NCBI RefSeq assembly: GCF_026965535.1
Contig: NZ_CP114039.1
Location: forward strand, 9,221,461-9,285,460
Length of the DNA stretch: 64,000 nucleotides
Source: Corallococcus sp. NCRR
GTDB lineage: Bacteria; Myxococcota; Myxococcia; Myxococcales; Myxococcaceae
Reading direction: 5' to 3'
Under the pieces are notes generated by a model. The model saw only the letters and a list, made by a program, of their open reading frames with translations, made no database searches and was not told where the DNA came from. Each line of letters begins with the position of its first letter. Positions within the stretch are counted from its first letter, which is position 1. The translations under genes and the position numbers were made by a program. Shown piece by piece: positions 10,293-19,479 of the stretch.

Positions 10293-10499
10293 TCAGCAGC
10301 ACCGGCCACCGCCAGCGCGGTAGCGGGCCTGGAGGCGGTCGTTGAAAAACTCCGCGTAGGTCATCACCGCTCTGTCCGGATGGTGACGGCGCATGTGGGC
10401 GACGTAGGTGTCGTAATCCGGCACGCCAATCATCGAGCGCGCGGTGCGCACGGCCTGCCGCCAGCCGTGCCGGAGCGCCTGCGTGAGCGCGCGCCTCAC
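10293..10499 (-). CDS. ybdD: YbdD/YjiX family (DUF466) small protein, partner of CstA
   Basis: A 68-residue protein of the short YbdD/YjiX family, with the signature GVPDYDTYVAHMRRHHPDR followed by a Tyr/Phe-rich stretch and a Cys-Cys terminus. Its GTG start overlaps the cstA stop in a GTGA junction (10496-10499), so translation is probably coupled. In many proteobacteria a gene of this family directly follows cstA or btsT, as here. Its molecular role is poorly defined; it is presumed to assist the pyruvate/peptide transporter. Confidence 0.9.
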   Translation of the reverse strand: MRRALTQALRHGWRQAVRTARSMIGVPDYDTYVAHMRRHHPDRAVMTYAEFFNDRLQARYRAGGGRCC

Positions 10500-12562
10500 G
10501 GCTCCACCGGGACGGCGGCGGCCACGTAGGGCGTCTCGTGCGAGGTGGGCACCGGCGAGCTCCGAGCCCGGAGCGCGGCGCGCACGCCAAAGAGGATCGT
10601 CGCCACCACCACCCCCATGAAGAACACGGTGAGGCCGGCATCCAGGTAGTCATTGTGGATGATGGCCTCCATCTCCTCCACGGACTTCGCCGGGGCGATG
10701 AGACGGCCTTCGGCCACCGCCTGGGAGAAGGCCCGCGCGTGGGCCACGAAGCTCACGCGCACGTCGCCGCCGAACACCTTCTGGAAGCCGGCGGTGAGCG
10801 TGCACAGCACCAGCCACGCGGCGGGGATGCCAGGCACCCAGACGTAGCGCTCGCGCTTCATCTTCACCAGCGCCACGCAGCCCAGCGTGAGCGCCACCGC
10901 GGCGAGCATCTGGTTGGCGATGCCGAACAGCGGCCACAGCGTGTTGATGCCGCCCAGCGGATCCACCACGCCCTGGTAGAGGAAGTAGCCCCAGGCGGCC
11001 ACGCACAGCGCGGTGGCCAGCAGGTTCGCGCCCCAGGACTCCGTGCGCTTGAGCGGCGCGTACACCAGGCCCGCCAGCTCCTGGATCATGAAGCGCCCCA
11101 CGCGCGTGCCGGCGTCCACGGTGGTGAGGATGAAGAGGGCCTCGAAGAGGATGGCGTAGTGGTACCAGAAGGCCATCATCCCCTGCCCGGACACCAGCCC
11201 GTGGAGGATCTGCGCCATGCCCACCGCCAGCGTGGGCGCACCGCCCGCGCGGGACAGGATGGTCGTCTCACCGATGTCGCGCGCCGTCTGCTCCAGCACC
11301 TCCGGGGTGATGACGAAGCCCCACTGGCTGATCGTCGCCGCCGCCTGCGCCGCTTCCGTGCCAATGAGCGCCGCGGGCGAGTTCATGGCGAAGTAGACGC
11401 CCGGCTCCAGCACCGACGCGGCGATGAGCGCCATGATGGCCACGAAGGCCTCCATCAGCATGGCGCCGTAGCCCACGAGCCTCGCGTCGGCCTCCGTGGC
11501 GAGCATCTTCGGCGTGGTGCCGGACGCGATGAGCGAGTGCCACCCGGACACCGCGCCGCACGCGATGGTGATGAAGAGGAACGGGAAGAGGCTGCCGGAG
11601 AACACCGGCCCGGAGCCGTCCACGAAGCGCGTCACCGCCGGCATCTTCATGTGCGGCGCCGCCAGCACGATGCCCACCGCCAGCAGCAGCACGGTGCCAA
11701 TCTTCAGGAAGGTGGACAGGTAGTCGCGCGGCGCGAGCAGCAGCCACACCGGCAGCACCGCCGCGCAGAACCCGTAGCCGATGAGCAGCCACGCCAGCGT
11801 GCGGCTGTCGAAGGTGAAACAGGGGCCCCAGGTGGTGGATTCGGAGACCTGGCCTCCCAGCCAGATGCTGAGCATCAAGAGGACGAAGCCGACGATGGAC
11901 ACCTCCAGCACCTTGCCGGGCCGCACGTAGCGCAGGTACAGGCCCATGGCCACGGCGATGGGGATGGTCATCGCCACGGTGAAGGTGCCCCAGGGGCTGT
12001 GCGTCAGCGCCTTCACCACCACCAGCGCCAGCACCGCGAGGATGATCATCATGATCATCAGCACGCCCACCATGGCCGTCACGCCGGCCGCGGGCCCCAG
12101 CTCCATGCGCACCATGTCGCCCAGCGACTTGCCGTCACGGCGCACGGACAGGAACAGCGTCACGAAGTCCTGCACCGCGCCGGCCACCACCACGCCCGCC
12201 AGGATCCACAGCGTGCCGGGCAGGTAGCCCATCTGCGCCGCCAGCACCGGGCCCACCAGCGGACCCGCGCCCGCGATGGCCGCGAAGTGGTGGCCGAACA
12301 CGACCCAGCGGTCCGTGGGCACGTAGTCCAGGCCGTCGTTGCGGCGCTCGGCGGGGGTGGCGCGCGAGGGGTCCAGCTGGAGCGCTTTTTCGGCAATGAA
12401 GCGGCCGTAGAAACGATATCCCAGCATGAAGACCGCGACCGAGGCGACCACCAGCCAGATGGCGCTGATGGACTCACCCCGGTGCAGCGCCACCACGCCC
12501 AGACAGAAGGCCCCTGCCAGCGCCAGGGCCACCCACCCCAACTTCCGAGCGACTCCACCCAT
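10496..12562 (-). CDS. cstA: CstA family carbon starvation / pyruvate transporter
   Basis: A 688-residue integral membrane protein of the CstA family, recognised by GYRFYGRFIAEKALQLD near the N-terminus and HHFAAIAGAGPLVGPVLAAQ. It has many hydrophobic segments across its length, as expected for CstA-type proton-coupled pyruvate or peptide transporters of the inner membrane. The start at 12562 is preferred over upstream ATGs because GGGAGA lies 5 bases before it. The gene overlaps ybdD downstream by 4 bases. It is divergent from an S41-like protease gene; the 88-base gap contains a TATAAA on the minus strand. Confidence 0.95.
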   Translation of the reverse strand: MGGVARKLGWVALALAGAFCLGVVALHRGESISAIWLVVASVAVFMLGYRFYGRFIAEKALQLDPSRATPAERRNDGLDYVPTDRWVVFGHHFAAIAGAGPLVGPVLAAQMGYLPGTLWILAGVVVAGAVQDFVTLFLSVRRDGKSLGDMVRMELGPAAGVTAMVGVLMIMMIILAVLALVVVKALTHSPWGTFTVAMTIPIAVAMGLYLRYVRPGKVLEVSIVGFVLLMLSIWLGGQVSESTTWGPCFTFDSRTLAWLLIGYGFCAAVLPVWLLLAPRDYLSTFLKIGTVLLLAVGIVLAAPHMKMPAVTRFVDGSGPVFSGSLFPFLFITIACGAVSGWHSLIASGTTPKMLATEADARLVGYGAMLMEAFVAIMALIAASVLEPGVYFAMNSPAALIGTEAAQAAATISQWGFVITPEVLEQTARDIGETTILSRAGGAPTLAVGMAQILHGLVSGQGMMAFWYHYAILFEALFILTTVDAGTRVGRFMIQELAGLVYAPLKRTESWGANLLATALCVAAWGYFLYQGVVDPLGGINTLWPLFGIANQMLAAVALTLGCVALVKMKRERYVWVPGIPAAWLVLCTLTAGFQKVFGGDVRVSFVAHARAFSQAVAEGRLIAPAKSVEEMEAIIHNDYLDAGLTVFFMGVVVATILFGVRAALRARSSPVPTSHETPYVAAAVPVEP

Positions 12563-12606
12563 GATGTCTCCCATCAGCGGGCAGGCCACCCCCACCCCAC
12601 GCGGGG

Positions 12607-12612
12607 TTTATA
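12607..12612 (-). promoter_or_regulatory. Candidate -10 element for cstA
   Basis: TATAAA read on the minus strand, 45 bases upstream of the proposed cstA start, in an otherwise GC-rich gap. I see no convincing -35 element at the right distance, so this is only a candidate. Confidence 0.3.
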
Positions 12613-12650
12613 GCGCACGCCCCGCCTCCCCCCGTCCCGCGCACGGCCGG

Positions 12651-14078
12651 GTGTCGGGTGGTGGAGGAAGTGGGCGCGGAGCCATTCTCCTCGTCGTCGC
12701 GGGGCTGCTCGCCGCGTGCGCCACGCCGCACGCCGCATCGAAGGCCAGCGCCGCGGACGGGTACGGCGTGTGGCGCTCGCGCGGCTACGGCTGGCTGCTC
12801 ACGGTGACGCCCGAGGGACTGCGGCTGCACCACGAGACGGCGGCGGGGTGCTATCCGGATCCGGCGACACCGGCGGAGCTCATGGAGATGTTCGGTGTGC
12901 GGGAGCCGGGGCCCTCGGCGGACGTCCGGGACTTCCTCGCCGGGCCAGGGGAGACGCGCTACCGCTTCGACCGCCTGACGGCCCTGCCCGCCCGCTGCGA
13001 CACGCCGCACGTGTGGAGCGCGCTGGAGATGTTCGACGTGTTCCGGGCGACCTTCGCGGAGCACTACGCCGCCTTCCCCCAGCGAGACCCGGACTGGCTG
13101 GCCCACCTGGACGCGCAGCGCTCGCGGGTGACACCGGGCATGGACGGCCGCGCGCTGTTCACCCTCTTCGCGGACGCGCTCCGTTCGCTCAACGATGCGC
13201 ACGTGGAGCTGGTCGCGGACGACGCGTCCTCGGATACGTTGACGTACGAGCCCCGTCCCACGGGCACGTTCGAGATGCTGGCGGATGCGGCCGTGGCCAT
13301 GGAGCGTCCCGCCAGGGAGGTGCAGCGCGAATGGATGCGCGCGTACCGCGACGGCATCCTCCAGACCGTGCTGCGCGGAGAGGGCCATCACGTCGCGAAC
13401 CAGCGCATCCTCTGGGGCTTCGCCGCACCCCGCGTCGCCTACCTCAACCTGCTGACGATGGGCGGCTTCGTCGCCGGAGAGGAGGGAAAGACGCCCACGC
13501 TGGACCAGGAACTGGCCGCGCTGGAGCCGGCGCTGGACGCGGCGCTGACAGCCTTCGCGGGCGCGGACGCGGTCATCCTGGACGTGAGCAACAACCGGGG
13601 TGGCTACGACGCCGTGGCCCGCGCCGTCGCGGAGCGCTTCACGGCCCGCCCCGTGCGCGCGTACTCCAAGTGGGCGACGGGGGCGCAGGGCGTTCCGCCG
13701 CAGGTGTTCACGCTCCAGCCCTCGTCGCGTCCGTCCTTCCACGGGCCCGTGTACGTGGTGACGAGCGACGTCACGGTCAGCGCGGGCGAGGTCCTCACGC
13801 TGGCCCTGCGAGCGCTCCCGAACGTCGTCCACGTGGGCACGGCCACGCGAGGCGCGTTCTCCGACATGCTCGTCAAGCCGCTGCCCAACGGATGGACGGT
13901 GCACCTGTCGAACGAGCACTACGCCGACGCGCAGGGCCAGGAGTACGAGGCCCGGGGCCTGCCGCCCCAGCGCCCTCTGGAGGTCTTCAAGAGCGAGGAC
14001 CTGTGGCACTCGCATGCGCTCGCCCTCCGTGCGCTGGCGGATTCGCTGGTGCCTCCGGAGGCGAAGCCCACGCCGTAG
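12651..14078 (+). CDS. S41-like (tail-specific/tricorn-type) protease lipoprotein
   Basis: About 475 residues from a GTG at 12651. The N-terminus reads as a lipoprotein signal ending in AGLLAAC, which decides this start although no strong ribosome site is visible. The C-terminal half has the S41 core: AVILDVSNNRGGY, then TVSAGEVLTLAL with the presumed nucleophile Ser, then VGTATRGAFSD. The Lys found in CtpA-type enzymes is absent at the expected place (Ala), which fits the S41B branch that uses a Ser-His-Ser-Glu arrangement. The N-terminal part holds a region around LFTLFADALRSLNDAHVEL typical of the helical S41 cap. Probably outer-membrane or periplasmic. Substrate unknown. Confidence 0.8.
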   Translation: MSGGGGSGRGAILLVVAGLLAACATPHAASKASAADGYGVWRSRGYGWLLTVTPEGLRLHHETAAGCYPDPATPAELMEMFGVREPGPSADVRDFLAGPGETRYRFDRLTALPARCDTPHVWSALEMFDVFRATFAEHYAAFPQRDPDWLAHLDAQRSRVTPGMDGRALFTLFADALRSLNDAHVELVADDASSDTLTYEPRPTGTFEMLADAAVAMERPAREVQREWMRAYRDGILQTVLRGEGHHVANQRILWGFAAPRVAYLNLLTMGGFVAGEEGKTPTLDQELAALEPALDAALTAFAGADAVILDVSNNRGGYDAVARAVAERFTARPVRAYSKWATGAQGVPPQVFTLQPSSRPSFHGPVYVVTSDVTVSAGEVLTLALRALPNVVHVGTATRGAFSDMLVKPLPNGWTVHLSNEHYADAQGQEYEARGLPPQRPLEVFKSEDLWHSHALALRALADSLVPPEAKPTP

Positions 14079-14172
14079 GAAGCAGGCAGCCTGTCACGTC
14101 GTGCCAACAGGGCCGGGACGACCTACCTCTCATGCGGAAGTCTTCACCGCTGTTCCAAGAGGAGCACGCCTG

Positions 14173-14643
14173 ATGCCGACCCGGTCTCCCACCCGCAAGA
14201 GCGTCACGCGCACGCGGCGCCTGAAGGATCCGAAGGGCGGCCTCACCGCCGCGGGCCGTGAGTGGTTCCACGAGAAGGAAGGCGCGAACCTCAAGCCCGG
14301 CGTGAAGGGCAAGGCGGACACGCCGGAGAAGATGCGCAGGAAGGGCAGCTTCCTGCGCCGTCACTTCGCGCACCCGCGCGGGCCCATGGTGGATGACCAC
14401 GGCAAGCCCACGCGCCTCGCCCTGTCCGCCCGCGCCTGGGGCGAACCCGTGCCGAAGGACAGCGCGGGAGCGAAGCGGCTCGCCACCAAGGGCACGAAGC
14501 TCCTGGAGCGCTACCACGCGGCGCAGGAGAGAGCGAAGCCCGCCGCCAAACGCTCCGGCGCCAAGAAGACGCGGACCGCCGTGGCCGCCCGCCGCGCGAC
14601 GGCGAAGAAGCCCGCGACGCGGAAGCGCGCGAAGAAGTCCTGA
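14173..14643 (+). CDS. Small basic DUF6321-like protein with Lys/Ala-rich tail
   Basis: A 156-residue, strongly basic protein. The ATG at 14173 has AAGAGGAG 8 bases upstream, so the longer upstream frame is not used. Residues ~15-110 form a compact conserved-looking part (LKDPKGGLTAAGREWF, RKGSFLRRHFAHPRGP) that I match to the DUF6321 type of small protein. The last ~45 residues are Lys/Ala/Arg/Thr-rich, like histone H1-type tails, and could bind DNA (inference). No function is established. The stop lies 17 bases from a convergent monooxygenase gene. Confidence 0.8.
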   Translation: MPTRSPTRKSVTRTRRLKDPKGGLTAAGREWFHEKEGANLKPGVKGKADTPEKMRRKGSFLRRHFAHPRGPMVDDHGKPTRLALSARAWGEPVPKDSAGAKRLATKGTKLLERYHAAQERAKPAAKRSGAKKTRTAVAARRATAKKPATRKRAKKS

Positions 14644-14659
14644 AGCCCCGCCAATCGCC

Positions 14660-16156
14660 TCACGGCCGGAGCGTGCGAGGCGCGTCCGGCCGGGGAAGCG
14701 TGACGTAGTCCGACGGTTCGAAGTGCTCCACCCGGTGGCGGAAGGCCCTGGCGGTGCCGGGCCAGAGGGCGGAGTTGCGCCCCGTGGCATCCATGTACCA
14801 GCTCCGGCATCCGCCCTGGTTCCACACCGTGCCGGACAGTCGCGCCTCCAGCTCACGCACGAAGGCGTCCTGGGCACGTGGCTCCGGCTCCACCGCGGCC
14901 GCGCCCCGGGCCTCCAGGTAGCGCAGCGCGCCCAGCACGTGCTCCACCTGGGCCTCCATCATCAACAACACAGAAGTGTGGCCCAGGGTGGTGTGCGGCC
15001 CCTGAAGCAGGAAGAGGTTGGGGAAGCCGCTCACGGTGATGCCCAGGAAGGCCCGGGGACTGCCCGCCCACACCCGCGCGAGCGTCCGGCCGTCACGCCC
15101 CTGGAGGTGGTGCCCCAGCGGCATCTCCGTCGCCTGGAACCCGGTGCCGAAGACGAGCGTGTCCACCGGGTGGACCTCACCATCGCCGGTGACGACCGCG
15201 TCCTCGAGCACCTCGCGGATGGGCGCGGTGACGACCTCCACGTTCGGGCGGGTGAGGGCCGGCAGGTAGTCATCGGAGACGAGGATGCGCTTGCACCCCA
15301 TCGTGTACCGGGGCGTGAGCCGCTCGCGGAGCGACGGGTCCTTCACCCCCTTCAGCATGTGCCACCGCACCCACCGCTGCGCGAGCCGGAAGATCCACGG
15401 GTGCTCGAAGGCCACGGCCAGGCTGTCGCGCAGGAGGCGCAGCGCCTCGCGCAGGAGCCACCGCGAGCCCGGCACCCACCGGTACAGGGCCTTTCGCAGG
15501 GCTCCGATGGGCTTGTCCCCCCGGGGCAGCACCCACGCGGGCGTGCGCTGGAAGAGGACGAGCCGGCCGACCTCCGGCTGGATGGCCGGTACGATCTGCA
15601 CCGCCGACGCGCCCGTGCCCACCACGCCCACCTTGCGTCCGGCCAGCGCGTAGCCGGCCTCCCACCGCGCCGAATGCATCACCTTGCCCTGGAAGCGATC
15701 CAGCCCGGGCAGGGGTGGAATCACGGGCTCGCTCAAGGTGCCTACGGCGACCACGAGCGCGTCCGCGGTGAGGACGCCGTGGGACGTCTCCAGCACCCAG
15801 CGCCGCGTCGTCTCATCCCACTTCGCGGAGAGGACCGCGTGCCCGAAGCGCAGGAAGGCTTCCAGTTGGAATCGCCTGACGCAATCGCGCAGGTACGCCT
15901 GGATCTCCCAGCCCGGTGAGTAGACGCGCGACCAGCCGGGGTTCGGCGCGAAGGAGAACGAATACAGCAGCGACTGCACGTCGCACGCGCAGCCGGGATA
16001 GACGTTGTCGCGCCAGACGCCGCCCACGTCACCCGCGCGCTCCAGGATGACGAAGTCGTCGAAGCCTTCCTGCTTCAACCGGATGGCCATGCCCAGCCCG
16101 GCGAAGCCCGCGCCCACGATGGCGACGCGCACGTGCCGCGGAAGACGGGAAGACAC
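14660..16156 (-). CDS. Flavin-containing monooxygenase, Baeyer-Villiger type
   Basis: A 498-residue protein. The GTG at 16156 is chosen because AGGAGG lies 8 bases upstream and the FAD-binding strand starts 8 residues later. It has the FAD-binding VGAGFAG motif, a Baeyer-Villiger monooxygenase-type fingerprint FQGKVMHSARW (FxGxxxHxxxW), and a second dinucleotide site VGVVGTGASAVQ for NADPH. It should insert an oxygen atom next to a carbonyl, or otherwise oxygenate a hydrophobic substrate, in the cytoplasm. The substrate is not deducible. It is divergent from the acetyltransferase gene at 16287. Confidence 0.92.
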   Translation of the reverse strand: MSSRLPRHVRVAIVGAGFAGLGMAIRLKQEGFDDFVILERAGDVGGVWRDNVYPGCACDVQSLLYSFSFAPNPGWSRVYSPGWEIQAYLRDCVRRFQLEAFLRFGHAVLSAKWDETTRRWVLETSHGVLTADALVVAVGTLSEPVIPPLPGLDRFQGKVMHSARWEAGYALAGRKVGVVGTGASAVQIVPAIQPEVGRLVLFQRTPAWVLPRGDKPIGALRKALYRWVPGSRWLLREALRLLRDSLAVAFEHPWIFRLAQRWVRWHMLKGVKDPSLRERLTPRYTMGCKRILVSDDYLPALTRPNVEVVTAPIREVLEDAVVTGDGEVHPVDTLVFGTGFQATEMPLGHHLQGRDGRTLARVWAGSPRAFLGITVSGFPNLFLLQGPHTTLGHTSVLLMMEAQVEHVLGALRYLEARGAAAVEPEPRAQDAFVRELEARLSGTVWNQGGCRSWYMDATGRNSALWPGTARAFRHRVEHFEPSDYVTLPRPDAPRTLRP

Positions 16157-16286
16157 CGGACGGACCTCCTGGGAGCGGTGGGGCACGCAGCCCCTGACCT
16201 TCATGCTGTGCACATTCCACCCGGCACGGCCCACCGGGTCGAGGGGGCTGCCCGCGCCCCGGACAGACGTGGGAGGATTCGCCGCC

Positions 16287-16808
16287 GTGGAGACGCCCCT
16301 GCCCTTCGCGCCCCGACTGCGCCCGGTCACGCCCGCGGATGACCCGTTCCTCTTCACGCTCTACGTGAGCACGCGCGCACGCGAGCTGGCCGCCTGGGGC
16401 CTGCCGCCCGCGCAGGCGGAGCCGTTCCTGCGCATGCAGCACCAGGCCCAGGCCCGCCACTACGCGGCGACCCATTCCCCGGAAGGCCACGCCATCATCG
16501 AGGTGGAGGGCGTGCCCGTGGGCCGCCAGTGGCTCGTGCGCACGGCCGCGGAGCTGCTGCTCGTGGACGTGTCGCTGCTCCCCGAGCATCAGGGACGCGG
16601 CCTGGGCACGCAGCTGCTGAAGGCGATTCAAGCGGAGGCGGCGCTGTCGCGCGTGCCCGTGCGGCTGCACGTCACGCGAGACAATCCGGCGCTGCGGCTC
16701 TACACCCGGCACGGCTTCACGCCCGCGCCGGGAAGCGACCCGGCGTCGCCCTACCTGGAGCTCCAGTGGCGGGCTCCGGAGGGCGACTCGGGGACCGGCG
16801 GCAGGTGA
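16287..16808 (+). CDS. GNAT family N-acetyltransferase
   Basis: A 173-residue acetyltransferase. The GTG start at 16287 follows GGGAGGA by 9 bases. It has the acetyl-CoA-binding motif A, LLPEHQGRGLGTQLL (Q/RxxGxG/A), and the motif B region LYTRHGFTP near the end. The acceptor substrate is unknown. It is divergent from the flavin monooxygenase gene, with a 130-base gap that probably holds both promoters. Its stop codon sits in the loop of a perfect hairpin shared with the convergent collagen-like gene. Confidence 0.9.
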   Translation: METPLPFAPRLRPVTPADDPFLFTLYVSTRARELAAWGLPPAQAEPFLRMQHQAQARHYAATHSPEGHAIIEVEGVPVGRQWLVRTAAELLLVDVSLLPEHQGRGLGTQLLKAIQAEAALSRVPVRLHVTRDNPALRLYTRHGFTPAPGSDPASPYLELQWRAPEGDSGTGGR

Positions 16809-16820
16809 GCCCGCCGGTCC
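16792..16820. terminator. Bidirectional hairpin between convergent genes
   Basis: Perfect 10-base stem GGACCGGCGG (16792-16801) / CCGCCGGTCC (16811-16820) with a 9-base loop that contains the TGA of the acetyltransferase. It lies between two convergent genes and could end transcription both ways. There is no T-run. Confidence 0.55.
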
Positions 16821-16835
16821 GGTGAGGGCCTTCGC

Positions 16836-18719
16836 TCACAGGCCCAGCAGCGACTCCGGCTCCGGGGCGATCGTCTGGATGAAGTAGCCAGCCGTCCCCG
16901 CGGTGGCGTTCCCGTTCGCCGAGGTGCCCGGGATGATGCCTCCCGCGGTGCCGCCGTTGCCGCCGCTGCCACCGCCGCCACCGGCAGAGAGGATGGTGGT
17001 CGAAGGGGACACTGCCGCCGCGTTGCTGCCAGCCCCGCCCGCCGACACATCCACGCTTCCCGTCACGGTGGGGGACACCGGGGAGATGAAGTGGACGATG
17101 CCGCCGCCGCCGCCGCCACCGCCGCCTTCACCCGTGCCGCCGTTGCCATTGAAGCCATCCGCGCCCTTGCCGCCCGGCACGCTGATGGTGCCCGCCAGGG
17201 TGATGCTCCCCTTGGCCGCGATCAGCACGACGCCGCCACCGCCACCGCCCGTGCCCACGATGGACGCTCCAGTCGTCTGCGGGTTCACGCCGCCCTCGCC
17301 CTTCGCTTCGATGGACCCGCCCGAGGTGACGCGGACGTTGGTGCGCGAGACCAGCAGCACCGCGCCTCCGCCCGCCCCGCCGTCGGCGTTCGCGCCCGCG
17401 TAGAGGCGCGCTCCCGCGCCGCCCGACGCGGACTGGACCCGGCGGACCTGGGCCGCCTGGAACATCGTCAGGCCCTCGCCTCCGTTGTAGGTGCTCGCCG
17501 CCACCCGGGCGACGCCCGCGGGGGCCTCTCCGTTACCCAGGTCCTCCGCCGCGGGCAGCACGACGATCCTCCCGCTCACGGTGATGTCCCCCGTGGCGCG
17601 CAGCACCGTGCCGCTGGGGACCCGGAGCGTTCCGGAGGCCGCGACGGTGATGGTGGTGAACTGGAGGTTGAAGCCCGCGGGAAGCTGACTCACGCCCAGC
17701 GAGGTGGAGAGGTCCACGGTCTGGCCCGCGCTCACGTTGAACGCCCCCGCGGAGCCATCGCCGTAGAGCCCCTGCGTGCCCGCGGGCCCCTGAGGGCCCT
17801 GGGCCCCGGACGCACCCGTCGGCCCGGCGGGCCCCGTTGCACCGGTGGCGCCAGCGGGTCCCACGGCGCCCGTGGGGCCGGTCGGGCCCGTCGGGCCAGC
17901 GGGGCCCGTGTCGCCCTTCGCGCCCGTTGCACCGGTGGCTCCAGCGGGGCCGACCACGCCAGTCGCTCCCGTCGGACCTGCCGGGCCCGTGTCTCCCTTC
18001 GCGCCCGCGGGGCCCGTCGCGCCAGCGGGGCCGGTCGCGCCGGTCGCGCCGGTGGCCCCCGTCGGACCTGCCGGGCCCGTGGCTCCCGTGTCACCCTTCG
18101 CACCCGCCGGACCGGTGGCTCCCACCGCGCCCGTGTCTCCCTTCGCGCCCGTAGGGCCTGCCGGGCCCGTGTCGCCCTTCGCGCCAGCGGGGCCCGTCGC
18201 GCCGGTCGCACCGGTCGCGCCCGTATCGCCCTTCGCGCCCTCCGGACCCGCGGGCCCCGTGTCACCCTTGGCTCCCGCCGGGCCCGTCGCGCCGGTGTCA
18301 CCCTTCTCACCGGTGGGGCCCATGTCGCCCTTCGCGCCCGTGGGACCCGTGGGCCCGGCCGCGCCCTGCGGCCCCATCGGGCCTGTCAGACCGATGGGCC
18401 CCATGGGGCCCGTCGCGCCCGCCGGTCCCTGCACGCCTTGAAGTCCCTGGGGCCCCGGCGCGCCCTCCGCACCCGCCAGGCCCTGTGGCCCCTCGGGACC
18501 CATCAGGCCGGGTTCACCCGTGGCGCCCTTCTCACCCCGTGGGCCGGCCGGACCCGCGGGCCCCGTCGCGCCCGCGGGCCCCGGAGGACCCTCCGGTCCC
18601 GCCGGGCCATCACCCGCCATCCCCTCCGTGCAGGCGGTCACCATCAACGTCGCGCAGAGCGACAGCACGCGAAAACGCGAGAACACCCCACGCAAGGGCA
18701 CGAAAGCTCGAAGTGACAT
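16836..18719 (-). CDS. Collagen-like Gly-X-Y repeat lipoprotein
   Basis: A 627-residue predicted surface lipoprotein. The ATG at 18719 is 8 bases after GGGGAGGA. The signal ends in TLMVTAC, a lipobox. Residues ~40-315 are nearly uninterrupted Gly-X-Y triplets ([14 protein letters not shown] and many [12 protein letters not shown] units), as in bacterial collagen-like proteins that form triple helices. The C-terminal ~300 residues are Gly/Ser-rich with beta-strand-like segments ([16 protein letters not shown] and GGGG runs), perhaps a beta-solenoid trimer head. It likely projects from the outer membrane. It is divergent from a tail-collar-like gene, which also tends to form trimeric fibres. 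Confidence 0.9.
   Translation of the reverse strand: MSLRAFVPLRGVFSRFRVLSLCATLMVTACTEGMAGDGPAGPEGPPGPAGATGPAGPAGPRGEKGATGEPGLMGPEGPQGLAGAEGAPGPQGLQGVQGPAGATGPMGPIGLTGPMGPQGAAGPTGPTGAKGDMGPTGEKGDTGATGPAGAKGDTGPAGPEGAKGDTGATGATGATGPAGAKGDTGPAGPTGAKGDTGAVGATGPAGAKGDTGATGPAGPTGATGATGATGPAGATGPAGAKGDTGPAGPTGATGVVGPAGATGATGAKGDTGPAGPTGPTGPTGAVGPAGATGATGPAGPTGASGAQGPQGPAGTQGLYGDGSAGAFNVSAGQTVDLSTSLGVSQLPAGFNLQFTTITVAASGTLRVPSGTVLRATGDITVSGRIVVLPAAEDLGNGEAPAGVARVAASTYNGGEGLTMFQAAQVRRVQSASGGAGARLYAGANADGGAGGGAVLLVSRTNVRVTSGGSIEAKGEGGVNPQTTGASIVGTGGGGGGVVLIAAKGSITLAGTISVPGGKGADGFNGNGGTGEGGGGGGGGGIVHFISPVSPTVTGSVDVSAGGAGSNAAAVSPSTTILSAGGGGGSGGNGGTAGGIIPGTSANGNATAGTAGYFIQTIAPEPESLLGL
17765..18610 (-). 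repeat. Gly-X-Y coding repeat tract
   Basis: Degenerate 9- and 18-base coding repeats (CCGCGGGGCCCGT-type on the plus strand) that encode the collagen-like triplets. Near-identical stretches such as GCCCGTGTCGCCCTTCGCGCC recur, with 1-2 base changes, many times. Such tracts can change length by slippage or recombination. Confidence 0.85.
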
Positions 18720-18903
18720 GGAACAGGTCCTCCCCAAGGACAGCCGCCGCGGTGACGTGCGGCGTAGGAATTCATGCTCTCACGAACTGTGAACCTTCGC
18801 ACACGCAGGGTCGGTTTCTCTGATGACGCGCCGCGCACTTTCATCGCGTGGCCGCCCATGGTCTGTTCGCTGGCTCACACAATCCGTCACACCCGGGGGC
18901 ACC

Positions 18904-19428
18904 ATGTCCGAGCCATACGTTGGGCAGATCATCATGTTCGGAGGCGACTTCGCGCCGAGGGGCTGGCTCCTCTGCAACGGTGCCTTGCTCTCCATCGCGC
19001 AGAACCAGGCGCTCTTCGCCATCCTGGGGACCACCTACGGCGGCGATGGGAGGACGACGTTCGCGCTGCCGGACCTGCGCGGCCGCTTCCCCATGGCGCC
19101 CGGCCAGGGCCCCGGGCTCGCGCCGCACACGCTGGGCGAGGCGTCCGGCCAGCCGTCGGTGACGCTCATCTCCACGCAGATGCCCGCGCACACCCACCCG
19201 CTGATGGCCAGCATGCAGGAGGGCAACTCGGAGAGCCCGGAGGGCGCGTACCTCGCGGCCTATCCCCCGGGCAGCACGCCCACGCCCTACTCGACGACCC
19301 CCAGCACGGTGATGGGCCCCCAGGCCGTGGGCATCGCCGGCGGCAGCCAGCCCGTGCCCGTCCAGAACCCGTACACCTGCGTGAACTTCATCATCGCGAC
19401 GCAGGGCGTCTTCCCCTCGCGCGGCTGA
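18904..19428 (+). CDS. Phage tail collar domain protein (microcystin-dependent-protein-like)
   Basis: A 174-residue protein that starts with the tail-collar fold signature: YVGQIIMFGGDFAPRGWLLC, then NQALFAILGTTYGGDGRTTF and LPDLRGRFPM. This family occurs both in phage tail fibres and as stand-alone bacterial proteins (MdpB-like). No phage genes surround it, so I read it as a domesticated or secreted host protein. The ATG at 18904 has only a weak GGGGG ahead of it. A middle segment with an AHTHPL motif resembles the family's usual His-containing turn. It is divergent from the collagen-like gene with 184 bases between. Confidence 0.85.
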   Translation: MSEPYVGQIIMFGGDFAPRGWLLCNGALLSIAQNQALFAILGTTYGGDGRTTFALPDLRGRFPMAPGQGPGLAPHTLGEASGQPSVTLISTQMPAHTHPLMASMQEGNSESPEGAYLAAYPPGSTPTPYSTTPSTVMGPQAVGIAGGSQPVPVQNPYTCVNFIIATQGVFPSRG

Positions 19429-19442
19429 GGTCCAGGACGGGA

Positions 19443-19468
19443 GGGCGCCGCGCCACGGACGCGGCCCC
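19443..19468. terminator. Hairpin between convergent tail-collar and WYL genes
   Basis: GGG(C)GCCGCG (19443-19452) pairs with CGCGGCCCC (19460-19468) around a 7-base loop, with one bulged C. It lies 15 bases after the tail-collar stop and 12 bases before the end of the convergent regulator gene. Confidence 0.45.
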
Positions 19469-19479
19469 TTCCTCGCGCT

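Noticed and set aside
10538-12613. 691-residue plus-strand frame opposite cstA
   Set aside because: Composition is His/Arg/Gln-rich and low complexity; cstA on the other strand is unmistakable.
12651-14078. Inactive S41 protease because the catalytic Lys is missing
   Set aside because: The S41B branch does not use that Lys. The nucleophile Ser region is intact, so loss of activity cannot be claimed.
18904-19428. Prophage remnant
   Set aside because: The tail-collar domain is the only phage-like gene. There is no integrase, capsid, terminase or attachment site nearby.
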